Source: Isoperla grammatica (lineage: Eukaryota > Arthropoda > Insecta > Plecoptera > Perlodidae). Taken from it: DNA of 64,000 bases. The notes below the pieces were generated by a model, which was given only the letters and a program-made list of their open reading frames with translations, was not told where the DNA came from and did not search any database. The position numbers and the translations under genes are program-made. Shown here in pieces: positions 49,501 through 57,893 of this stretch (the stretch's first letter is position 1; each line of letters begins with the position of its first letter). Where the stretch lies: the NCBI GenBank assembly GCA_945910005.1, contig OX246740.1, positions 47,476,224 through 47,540,223 of the forward strand, in the 5' to 3' direction.

Positions 49501-50865
49501 CCAACTCGCGCGATTTTCTCGATCGTCTATCGTCAGCATAATGAGTGCGCCACTGCTCCCCCCACCTTACTTCAAGCTGTCTGTCATGGCCATCTGTCAT
49601 TCAATCAGCATGTCATTACATGCACGCTTTCTTTTGTTTTGAAAGATGAACAATGAAATTACTTAGCAACCTTGTCACAGCCACCTCAATCGAAAGTACT
49701 AGCCATCGATTTTGACAGCTATTCTAGGCAATGTAATGCACGGCCACCTTGAATATTAGTTAGGTCGGAGCGCCAACGGTGATTAACGTACATTAACCAG
49801 GCGATGAGGTGGTGGGTAGTAGGCCTACAGTGGTGGTGAGTGAGAGGAAGTTGCAGTTAACAAGCCAATTAGTACTAAATGTGGGCTGGTGGGGAAAAAT
49901 TCTGAATTAAATTCATTGTTCTGTTGATTTTGAATAAAAAATGGATTTTTAAATATTTAATGATGATAATGATTAGTTATGGGACGTTTAAACATGGGAG
50001 TGGCTTTAAACGTTTGTACTTTTCACGCCTCATTTAAACGTGTGTACAGAAGTGTTTGTATATAAGATAAGAAACAAATATTTTACAACGGAGCGTACTG
50101 CAGTTCTAGTCTACTATTATAGTTTTTTCTAGCTACAAATTGTAATTTTACCCTATGTTTCGGAACTTTTCGGTAATTTACTGCATAGGTCATTGTATTC
50201 ATTACATGGCAGGGGATAGAGCGAATAAAACGTTTAAACGCGAGTTTTAAAAACGGTTAAACGTTTAGGCTATTAAACGTATTTGCCCATCCCTAATAAT
50301 GATATCATAAAACCTAGTAGTTGGACTAAGTTATACACTGTTCCTTGTCAAGATCAAAGAATTAAAAACGCAATATTTCGAGCCCTAATCAGAGCTCTTT
50401 GACGGGCGAAATCACACTAGTGACAAGAAACCGTGTATAGTCCAACTACTAGGTTTTATATAACGTTTTACCTGTTCTACCATGTTTCGTCTTTTAATTG
50501 ATGATAATGATGCTTCAGTTTATGTGGGACATCTGTGGGATGTTAGCGAGTATGTATTCACTTTTCCCAGGTGTTTGCTGCAACCGGAAGCGGCTCCGTT
50601 CCAGACCCACCTTGACGACCTGTTCCGGCTGGTGTTGAAGTTTCACGGCCAGGTGGTGAACGGCAGATGGATCCGCGACCCCAAGACCGGAGCCACGAGA
50701 CACGAGTTCTTCTCGCAGCTGTCCGACGTGTTCCGACGCTTCCAGGAGAGGGCCAGCTACTTTGCCGACCTGACGCACAAGCTGGCGTCCAGGGGATACA
50801 ACTCGTACTTGTTTGAACTCCATCAGAAACTGAACATGAACGACTATTACTTGAAGCAGGCGTAA
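37549..50865 (+). CDS. TUBGCP6: Gamma-tubulin complex component 6 (TUBGCP6/GCP6), ten coding exons
   Basis: A scaffold subunit of the gamma-tubulin ring complex, which nucleates microtubules at centrosomes and spindles (fly Grip163). Exons: 37549-38304, 40248-40586, 40695-40956, 41681-41858, 42403-42622, 43399-43599, 44865-45088, 45776-47845, 48453-48644, 50571-50865; 4737 nt, 1578 residues (human about 1819). N-terminal part to about residue 250, GRIP1 region about 260-600 (SPMFSYDL, LQALGLSIGNYLRTYY-like ALGLSIGNYLRTY, YWKFAFELN), then a charged coiled-coil-like helix (about 653-760), a long low-complexity insertion typical of GCP6 (about 760-1225, Ser/Asn/Lys-rich), and GRIP2 from about 1228 (SLLFPLQTHMSIV, YKVTWPLNILIP, YSEVFSFLLKLWR, ending NMNDYYLKQA). 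An acceptor 8 bases before the ATG implies a non-coding first exon. I see no tandem repeats in the insertion like the PLK4-target repeats of human GCP6. Most introns hold MITEs or retroposons. Confidence 0.95.
38535..39385. mobile_element. Fold-back element with CATTCACAATCAG arms
   Basis: CATCATTCACAATCAGTCGTAAGG on the left is mirrored by CTGATTGTGAATGAG on the right, with CGCAAGGCGTA words in both arms. The GCCTTACG word recurs near 38820-38840. A SINE lies inside it at 38877. Exact ends are unclear. It lies in TUBGCP6 intron 1. Confidence 0.6.
38877..39110 (+). repeat. tRNA-derived SINE, best copy of its family
   Basis: The head has an intact pol III A box (TGGTCCAGTGG, 38888-38898) and B box (GGTTCAAATCC, 38932-38942), with a tRNA-like arm CTGCTTCCAATGCAG between. 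No acceptor stem closes, so it is not a tRNA gene. About 150 bp of unrelated body follows. Degenerate heads of the same family lie at 12852-12935 and 26453-26520. Confidence 0.75.
39617..39995. mobile_element. 375-bp fold-back MITE with TA duplication
   Basis: Element 39619-39993. Arms of about 140 bp match closely: left AGGAAGCACTACTAGCC, right complement AGGAAGGACTACTAGCC, then AATATTAAAACCCGCGAAAT in both. TA lies on each side, as for Tc1/mariner relatives. It lies in TUBGCP6 intron 1. Confidence 0.8.
41887..42321. mobile_element. 419-bp hAT-like MITE with exact 8-bp target duplication
   Basis: Element 41895-42313 begins CAGTGGCATATCC and ends with the complement of CAGTGGCATATAC. The same 8 bp, TTAGTTAG, flank it at 41887-41894 and 42314-42321. 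CAG-type ends and 8-bp duplications define the hAT superfamily. Inside are poly-G/poly-C-like blocks near both ends. It lies in TUBGCP6 intron 4, 82 bp before the next exon. Confidence 0.9.
43647..43872 (+). mobile_element. LINE 3-prime end with A tail, copy 1
   Basis: Starts with a frame reading DRKAWTEFVERAEEEESEE, like the end of a LINE ORF2, and stops within the block. Then comes a 3-prime UTR with GGGGCCAGAATATGATGGG and TTGTTGGACACAGGGAGCAG, ending in an A-rich tail. 43740-43872 is nearly identical to 45122-45244. It lies in TUBGCP6 intron 6. Confidence 0.7.
44391..44735. mobile_element. 284-bp near-perfect palindrome between 14-bp direct repeats
   Basis: 44404-44687 folds on itself almost completely: arms of about 140 bp meet near 44546 (GAAGAATGCATTCTTC at the centre). 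The insert plus a 34-bp unpaired tail is flanked by CATCCATAAACAGT at 44391-44404 and 44722-44735. Each arm contains GACCTCGGTCGAAACGTCTCG, a GAAAC-type hairpin word I associate with Penelope-like retroelement ends; that assignment is tentative. It lies in TUBGCP6 intron 6. Confidence 0.75.
45118..45244 (+). mobile_element. LINE 3-prime end with A tail, copy 2
   Basis: Shares GAAGCGTCAGGCATGG, GCCAGCCGGCTTCGATGTAC and the rest of the 3-prime part with copy 1 (43740-43872), with few differences, and ends in an A run. It is more 5-prime-truncated than copy 1. It lies in TUBGCP6 intron 7, same strand as the gene. Confidence 0.75.
45546..45678. mobile_element. CATAGTCG-family fold-back MITE
   Basis: Left ATTCATAGTCGT and right ACGACTATGAAT are complements, and inner parts also pair (TACCCCTGGGGCAC with the right CCTAGGGGTA). 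About 130 bp, no coding. Related sequences are at 32453-32500 and 57117-57222. It lies in TUBGCP6 intron 7. Confidence 0.75.
48705..49541. mobile_element. 831-bp MITE with TAA duplication
   Basis: Element 48708-49538. The ends TGCTGACGATAGACGATCGA and complement match over about 45 bp (through GCGCGAGTTGGCTCGCG), with TAA on both sides. A third copy of the GAGCCAACTCG word lies inside near 48998. A minus-strand open frame (start 49600, stop 49205) runs across the right end and looks hydrophobic but is not recognisable; I treat it as chance. It lies in TUBGCP6 intron 9. Confidence 0.8.
50307..50460. mobile_element. Fold-back fragment with GCCCTAATCAGAGCTC loop
   Basis: ATAAAACCTAGTAGTTGGACT at the left pairs with AGTCCAACTACTAGGTTTTAT at the right. 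The centre, read on the minus strand, has TCTGATTAGGGCTCGAAAT, a stem followed by GAAA like that at 3503 and in the 44404 palindrome. Possibly a Penelope-like terminal piece. It ends 110 bp before the last TUBGCP6 exon. Confidence 0.6.
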
Positions 50866-50941
50866 TGATGGTGGGTCGGCTTCCGTTTTGCTCTCTGTTG
50901 GCATGTCGGTCTTGTAAGGTGTCAACGGAATGATTTAACGT

Positions 50942-51347
50942 TATGGGAGACCGTATGACAGATAGAGTGCGCTGTGAGCGATGACGTTCAGTTTACCTAT
51001 TATATCTAGCTCAGATTCAGTTAAATGCTCCAAATCTTATATGCCTAGTATATCATTTATAGTAATTTTTATTATTGACATACTTAAGCACTTAAAACTG
51101 AATTATCAATGAGTGTTATGTAATTAAAATAACAATCAGCCGAAGAATCCAGAAAACAAGTGAATCCTAGCACAATTGTTGACAGAACAACTCAGTCTAC
51201 AACACTTTTCGCGTGCAGGTAAGGTTAAGCCGTCCCACAGCCATCTGTATTTACACGACATCATTATTGTATGCGTCAAGTGAAGGGCATACTGACATTT
51301 GTGTGGGTGTGAACGCTCGCAGCGCTACTGTCATACGGTCTCCCATA
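50942..51347. mobile_element. 402-bp MITE, TA duplication, first of an abutting pair
   Basis: Element 50944-51345. TGGGAGACCGTATGACAG at the left pairs with CTGTCATACGGTCTCCCA at the right, and GCGCTGTGAGCG with CGCTCGCAGCGC. TA is on both sides. It begins 79 bp after the TUBGCP6 stop codon. Confidence 0.75.
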
Positions 51348-51650
51348 GGGCACTAGCAACACCAAAAGACAACAATGGAAAAAATTAATTGAACTGATGG
51401 ACAAACCATCAGCTGTCAAAATAATAAATTTGCGACCATAGAAATAAAAACAAGTGTAGCAATAGTAACTGCTCGCCATTTAAAACTTTTAATGATAGGC
51501 AACGACTAAGTGAAAGTTTTGTATCTGTATTTGTTTGTTTTTTGTTTTGTTTTCCAAAATCAGAAGAAATTATTTTTTGACAGCTTGTTGTTTGTCCATC
51601 AATTCAATTCATTTGTTTCATTGTTGTCTTTTGATGTTGCTAGTGCCCTA
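51346..51650. mobile_element. 301-bp MITE, TA duplication, second of the pair
   Basis: Element 51348-51648. GGGCACTAGCAACACCAAAAG at the left pairs with the complement of GGGCACTAGCAACATCAAAAG at the right; inner parts (GGACAAAC, CTGTCAAAA) also pair. It shares the TA at 51346-51347 with the preceding element, so one inserted at the edge of the other. Confidence 0.75.
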
Positions 51651-52232
51651 TAAATTATTACTACATCGTTTTGTACTACCATACGAACGACAATACATTC
51701 GCACAAAAACTACAAACAAGGGGAGTTGAAGTTACATGACAAGTGATGACTTCAATATCACAAAGCATTCTAATTTGAGATATAGTATCTACATTTTTGG
51801 CTTCCAAATGAAGCAAGGGCAAGTAAAAAGTCTGCCCAGATCTGTGTAGTGTACATTTTATGAACCTGTTTTAATACAAACTATGGTGCACTCACAAATA
51901 GCAAATGCACTGGTTTTCTGTGTCATGTTCAGGTGTCTAGTGTTATCCTGCAATGTGTATGTTTACGGTGTACTGTACCTATCTAGGTTATATAAATGTA
52001 AGTGTTGTAAACTCATAATATTCAATGTAAATACCTGATTGTGTTTATAAATGTACAGCTGTTTCAGCACTGTTATGCCATGAAAATATTATCTATATAG
52101 AAATAGAAAATAAATAAGTAGGCTATAAAATAATAATATAATTCAAATAACAATGTAATAATAATTACACAGATTTTATAGCCTGCTTTATGGGCAATGT
52201 TGTGAAGTGAAAGCAATTCTCAAAGAAGTTAG

Positions 52233-52292
52233 CCCCAACTGGGAATTGAACCCAGTTCCTCTAGATTTTAAAACCACTAGTATATAGTTATG
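52233..52292 (-). repeat. tRNA-derived SINE remnant
   Basis: Read on the minus strand, a B box (GGGTTCAATTCC) follows a decayed tRNA-like head. The anticodon arm does not fold. No body is evident. Confidence 0.45.
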
Positions 52293-52462
52293 GTTAATGA
52301 ATGCCTACATTTATGTATTAAGTGAGAAAGTAACAACTGGTAAGTAAAACAGGATAGAGATTTGTGTTGAAACATTAAAACCATTTTGCTAGTTAGCTGT
52401 TATTTGATATGCTTTTTTTAAACACAGAAACAGGGTTTGCAGTTTGCACACAACTGATAATG

Positions 52463-52929
52463 ATACACTACGTTTATCAGGGATTTTTAAGTCGATTTAA
52501 GGTATAACGGTTTCCGTAAGTCGATACGTTTATCAAGACGTTGACAATTCGGCGTAAAAAAGCAACTTTGATATTCTCCCGACAGGTGTCGTCAAATCGT
52601 CTTAAAACACGTACAGTAAGGCGGTGCGCAACATTCAGTAAGCGGTGTTCCACACCTAGATAACCTATCGCGTTCGCGCCTTGCAATAATAATTGTCAAA
52701 TGAGTACACTCAGTTGCCGCTAGGTTGTGGAAAGATGGCGTCTTAAACCGTTTTAAGTGTTTATCACGTCAAATTAAATCGGTTTAACTGTTCTAAGTCA
52801 CTTTGGAAAGTGACCTAAAGTTAAACCGTTCTTAGCTAAATCGATGTGTTTACCAACACCATTAAACCGATTTAACCCTTAAAACGATTTACTTAAACCG
52901 GTTTAAAGCTCCTGATAAACGAAGTGATA
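52463..52929. mobile_element. 461-bp CACTA-like MITE with ATA duplication
   Basis: Element 52466-52926 starts CACTACGTTTATCAGG and ends with the complement of CACTTCGTTTATCAGG. ATA flanks both sides. CACT ends and a 3-bp duplication are hallmarks of the CACTA/EnSpm group. The inside has many AAACCG/CGGTTTAA words in both orientations, a sub-terminal repeat pattern typical of transposase binding. Confidence 0.8.
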
Positions 52930-55211
52930 GAGGAGCTAACTGCTGCTTACACAACAATGTACATAAGAATGTAAGATATATTTATAAATTTGTAAAATAA
53001 CATACACACATAGCATACTTCACTTACTTCTTCCTAGAAAAATAATCTAGTCGATCGCCATGAAAGAAACATATGATATAAGTGTATCAGTAGACTGATA
53101 CGAGGTTAAAAACATTTCAAACCGTAACAACTCTTTCAGTTCCTCACAGACCACAATAATCTGTTTGGCATTATATGGAAATGTAGGTGTGAGAACTGGT
53201 AGCCGTTATCGCAGAGCCGCCGATTGATGTAATTAATAATTAATTTGATGTAATTATTAATTTATTGTATGCACAATAAAAATAATGTAACAATACTTGT
53301 AATTAATTTGTTTCGTTTGTATATTAATCTAAATTAAATTTGTTTTTTCTGTGTTGTGTATTCTTTTGTTTAGTGATTCTTGATAGCAAGATAATGTTCT
53401 ATTAGACTACTTCTAATTATTATCAATTAACAAAATATCTGTTTATGGTTGATTCACACAACTATTTGAGAAGTTAAAAAATCTCAATACCTCCCTATTG
53501 TTGCCATAAAGTAGAGAAGTGAGCCAAGTCACATTTTCTTCTTGATTCATGTCACTATGTGTCATCATTCCATGTCTGTCTAATCATTGCCAATATCAAA
53601 AATCAAGTTTAATATTAATTAGTATTCATGTTTGGCACATTATTCATTGTTGAAGTTCTTGTCAATGACAAATCTAATAGCACGTTGAAACGGTTATTAA
53701 GTTGTATAAATCTGTATTTAGTATTTATTTTATATTGTAAATTTATGTATTGTGAATTTTGTGAGATGATATTCTTCACTTCATATATTGTTTCCAATAA
53801 GATAGTGTATTGTTGTTACATCTTAGTTTTAGAATTAACTAACAGTTACAGCCCATTGGGAATCTGAGTTTGCTAAATGATAACCAATTGTTTCAATGTA
53901 AGTATTCATGTTATTTCATATATAAACCACAAAATGTGTGCTGATATTGCAAAGATTCAACTATAAATATGCACCTAGGTAAACTGAACAAGCACAATGT
54001 CTTTGTTGTAACTACGTATGTACTCACTTAGTTATCAATTGCATGAAATTAAGGATTTATAGATGTTACTGGGTGCTTGCCATATTTTCAAGAGGAAGTA
54101 GGTAAATTCATTGCAAACATATTTTAGTTTAAGGCTGCTGAATAGTAGTGACTTATGAATAACATGGTAATGAGAACAGATTTGCTACTAAGAAATAATG
54201 TTCAATAGTTTTGTTAGCTGCACTAGGACGCATTCATGTTTTAATTTAGAGCTGGCATTTGACGACAAAAGCTTATGACACTTTCAGACTCTTTTCATAA
54301 TTTTATCAAACCTTAAATAATCAGTCCAAGTGATGATCTTGGACACTATTCGATGGCTCACAAGATAGTTTTAGTTTTATTTGAACAGACTAACAGACTA
54401 GCTTCCTTCCTCATGTATCATATGAGATTATGTTAATACTAAATATGTTATATTGTATTCAATTGAATTCTTAAATACTGCACTATGCAATGTGTACCTA
54501 CATTTGGGGTGTTCATAACCAATTAACCATCTAACAAACAAGTTTTAAGCTAATACTCTTGTACTATTAAGGTGAATTAAAACTTAACATCTTAAGGACA
54601 GTATAACATATAATGTCACATTTATAAGGTTTTATGTTAACATGAATTGCTAAATAAAAAAATAAATGTCATTAGAAGGTGCTTTAATACTTTTCTATAA
54701 GAAAATCAATCTTTCATACAATTTTAAAATGTTATTTTATGCTCTATATAATAAAGCATTTTTTATGTATGAAGCGTATAGTATTTACGTATTTACTCAT
54801 AAACTGTTACTTCTTCACTTCACTTCTTAACTACTTAACTTCTTAAATTAGGTATCTTCAAATATTAGTATAATTCTTTTCTGTCGTAGTGCGTTCACAC
54901 GCATATCCATTGGATTGATGTTTTTAATTTAATGTATATTACCTTTCAGGCTGTGAATCAATACATTTGACATCATTACTTGTGGTTAGTTAACTGACAA
55001 TAACCAGTTAGTGTGTATATTAATTAATTAATAATTTATTTTATATTATTGATTATAGCTCTTGCTTATAAATGCATTATTACAAATGTTTATATTACTT
55101 CAATGACAAAAAGACAAAGAAATGTGTTAAGTACTGTATTATATTGAGTACATAGTTGTTATGGTACCATGGTTGTGAATTTTGAGCATGGTTGCAAATT
55201 ACTAGCTACTG

Positions 55212-55297
55212 TTAGGGCCGGTCTTACAATCTCCTAACAAGAATCGCTATTTGTGGAAAATAGCTTAATTATTAGGAGATTGTAAGACCAGCCCTTA
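55212..55297. mobile_element. 80-bp MITE, same family as 14506-14660
   Basis: Element 55215-55294: GGGCCGGTCTTACAATCTCCT at the left, complement at the right, TTA on both sides exactly. It is almost only the two termini, so a deletion derivative. Confidence 0.8.
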
Positions 55298-55560
55298 CTC
55301 TTTCTTTGCTTTGCCTGTTCATTATAATTTCAGAGCAGTATTACATGTACTAAATAAATGCACTGTAGCAATGAATACACATCACCTGTTGATATTAATT
55401 CCAACTTACTGGAGTACTCTTCATGCTTGTGTGTTCATAGACACGTGTCAATGTTTTATAACTGAGAAATTAACAAATAAATTGAATTGAGATCATTATT
55501 TAATTTCCTTCTCTTTCCCCGGCCATTCCAAAATTTGTATAGTTTATTAATAATTTTTGT

Positions 55561-55817
55561 AGGAATACCCGTTCTAGGGTGCACACCAGCTTTACCTGAT
55601 GTGCCCCTCTTCAGGTGATTAACTACGTTATTAGGGTGTTTGGATAGTTGGGAAGGATTGTCCGAGGGCTGATAGTATGACTCAATCCCAGCATTCGCTT
55701 TTACGACTGAGGAAAACCTCGGAAAAAACCTTCAATCAGAACTGCCGGTGGCCGGAATCGAACCGGCGACCTCCCGAATTAGAGTCTCGCGTCTTACCGC
55801 TGAGCCACCTCTATCGG
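55561..55817 (-). repeat. tRNA-derived SINE with conserved body
   Basis: On the minus strand the head carries an A box (TGGCTCAGCGG) and a B box (GGTTCGATTCC) inside a tRNA-like fold. The body contains AGGTTTTTTCCGAGG, the reverse of CCTCGGAAAAAACCT, a word I remember from SINE bodies shared among distant invertebrates. It is the most intact SINE in the window. Confidence 0.7.
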
Positions 55818-55972
55818 TTATAGTTTATTGTTATTTCTTTACTTTATCTAGTAACTACAAATAAACCCGTGCTGCGAGGTGGGTTCCTCCTCTTGGTGAC
55901 CGTTGCCCACAAAGAGGGTCTTTCGTGATTTATTTATTCACCTCGTACATGACCTTCATTATATTTGGTTTG

Positions 55973-56068
55973 ATGTCATTTATTGCACATAGATCCAAGT
56001 AATGCTAGGCTAGCAGCCAATCAGGATATTATGCATAGTCTGAAACACAGTATTCATTGGTAATATCG
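55973..56068 (-). repeat. Inverted copy of the 15360-15460 repeat
   Basis: Reads, on the minus strand, the same order of words as 15360-15460: GAATACTGTGTTTCAGACTA-like, CCTGATTGGCTGCTAGCCTA-like and TGTGCAATAAATGA. So this unit is dispersed as well as tandemly repeated. Confidence 0.6.
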
Positions 56069-56794
56069 TCAACTCAACTATACATAAGCAGGCCAATAAA
56101 AATCTAACATCGGTGGGTTTCCTTTTTATATGAACACTTGAGTGTAAAAGGGCTCTGCCTAATTCTTCCCACCTGCAATGTTTCTGTAACATGTCCAATG
56201 TAATTCCACATCATATTGCTAATAAATAATAACTTTCACATTCTTATTCTACCTTTCCGCCCCTCTTTGTGCCCTCCCCCCTCCCCCCCCAACAACTGGA
56301 TTCCCCTTCTGACAACACCGGCGATGTGAGATTGATTTGATTCGACACACTACGTACAGAAATATAGCATTTGTAATTGCGTCCGTACATCTCCATATAA
56401 TTCCACGTAAACTTGAATGAATGGGTAAACTTAAAACACCATAAAAGACAATTACTGTAACAACCGGTTTGTGTCGTAGAAATGTCGCGAATCGCGATTA
56501 TGTCACAGAGAATCTAATCATCGATCTCGGTAACGTATAGTCAAGTGACATTTTTTTGCGTTTAAGTCACCGTACAAAGTTTCATATCCCCGCCCCCCCT
56601 CCCCTCCCTCTTTGAAATAAACAGGAAAAATTATTGTTCAATCCAGATAAAGCTCGCATGCGGGAACCTACATCCTGCAGTTGATCTTGTAATAAAGCTA
56701 GCTGGCAGGATAACTAGCTAACCAAACTGTGATGCGGTTAGACGCTAAAAGATAAGAAAGAATTAAACTAAGAAATGTGGTACTATATCTTATC

Positions 56795-56795
56795 A
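56795..56795 (+). promoter_or_regulatory. Candidate initiator (TCAGT) of the EB-module gene
   Basis: TATCAGTCGG places an arthropod-type TCAGT initiator 47 bp before the ATG at 56842. No TATA box at the right distance is clear. This is a guess from position and consensus only. Confidence 0.3.
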
Positions 56796-56841
56796 GTCGG
56801 TGAATTGTGAGGTGTATCACATATACGACAGTTCGTTGACA

Positions 56842-57786
56842 ATGGCAGTTACGTTGGGTTGGGCTGGAGTTGCGTTTCTTGTGATAGTTATTTTTGTGGA
56901 CATTGGCCAATCAGTAGTACCTATCACACCTTCGGGTAAGTAGAGATAGATGTCATAGTTTGTGGTATTTTGACGTCATTGGTTTGTGATTTCGTCATGG
57001 TTTTCGTCATGGTGACACCATTTCAATATGTGATTTTTATAAATTTGTATTTGTGATTATTTCTATCCAAATGTCGGACAGGTACAGATAATACTGTAGT
57101 GTATATTATATTGGGATTGGGAGCAATGACGCCTAGGGGTGCCCGTTGTTGCTAAGGATTTGTATTGTTATCTGTCAACAACGGGCGTCCCTAGAGGTAG
57201 GGGACGGGACCAAGAATCAAATTATGCTGTGCTAGGTGTTACATTTTTTTTTTTTATTCCCTGAGAACATTTATTTCAATCTATAGATAGTGACTTTATA
57301 TTACACTGTTATTGTTTTAACGTAATCATTCAGTGTCCTAGGCCGTTTGTTTATATTTATTTCCTTGTAGGTATATATAACGATAAGGGGTTTGATCGGA
57401 TGTGGCTATAATTATCTTGCATCTGTGTTTGTGGCATGAAGAACGTGCTGAGTGTTGTGTTAGAGCATTTTTTTTTTAACTCTGTTATTTCACGTGCGAC
57501 CTTACGTGCGTGCGTTGGTTGGAGGGGGGGGGGGGGGGGGGGGCACAGGACGCGCGTTTCGTCTTGGGGGAAGAGTTTAGTTTACTCAAGTTTACTTGCA
57601 AAAAACATTGTAATAATATAGTATTTTAAACTTAAGTTTGTAATGGATAACTTATATTTCTGTCATGACCAACCATGTATAGTCATTAATCATTATATAT
57701 TATGTATCTATCAATATTATATTATTAGATATTGGTCTACTGTATTCTGGTGCATATACATGATGTATAATTATTTATTTATGTAT

Positions 57787-57837
<51 letters not shown>

Positions 57838-57838
57838 C

Positions 57839-57893
<55 letters not shown>

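Larger units (their letters stand above)
50866..56841. other. TUBGCP6 3-prime region and intergenic stretch
   Basis: No coding exon supported. A candidate AATAAA for TUBGCP6 is at 52109-52114, which would place two MITEs in its 3-prime UTR. The rest is AT-rich with the elements listed separately at 50942-51650, 52463-52929, 55212-55297, 55561-55817 and 55973-56068, and a SINE remnant at 52233-52292. Confidence 0.55.

Noticed and set aside
49205..49600. 131-codon hydrophobic minus-strand frame
   Set aside because: It crosses the end of an 831-bp MITE and has no recognisable domain.
55745..55815. A functional tRNA gene on the minus strand
   Set aside because: Fairly good tRNA fold, but it is continuous with a SINE body and not a free-standing gene.
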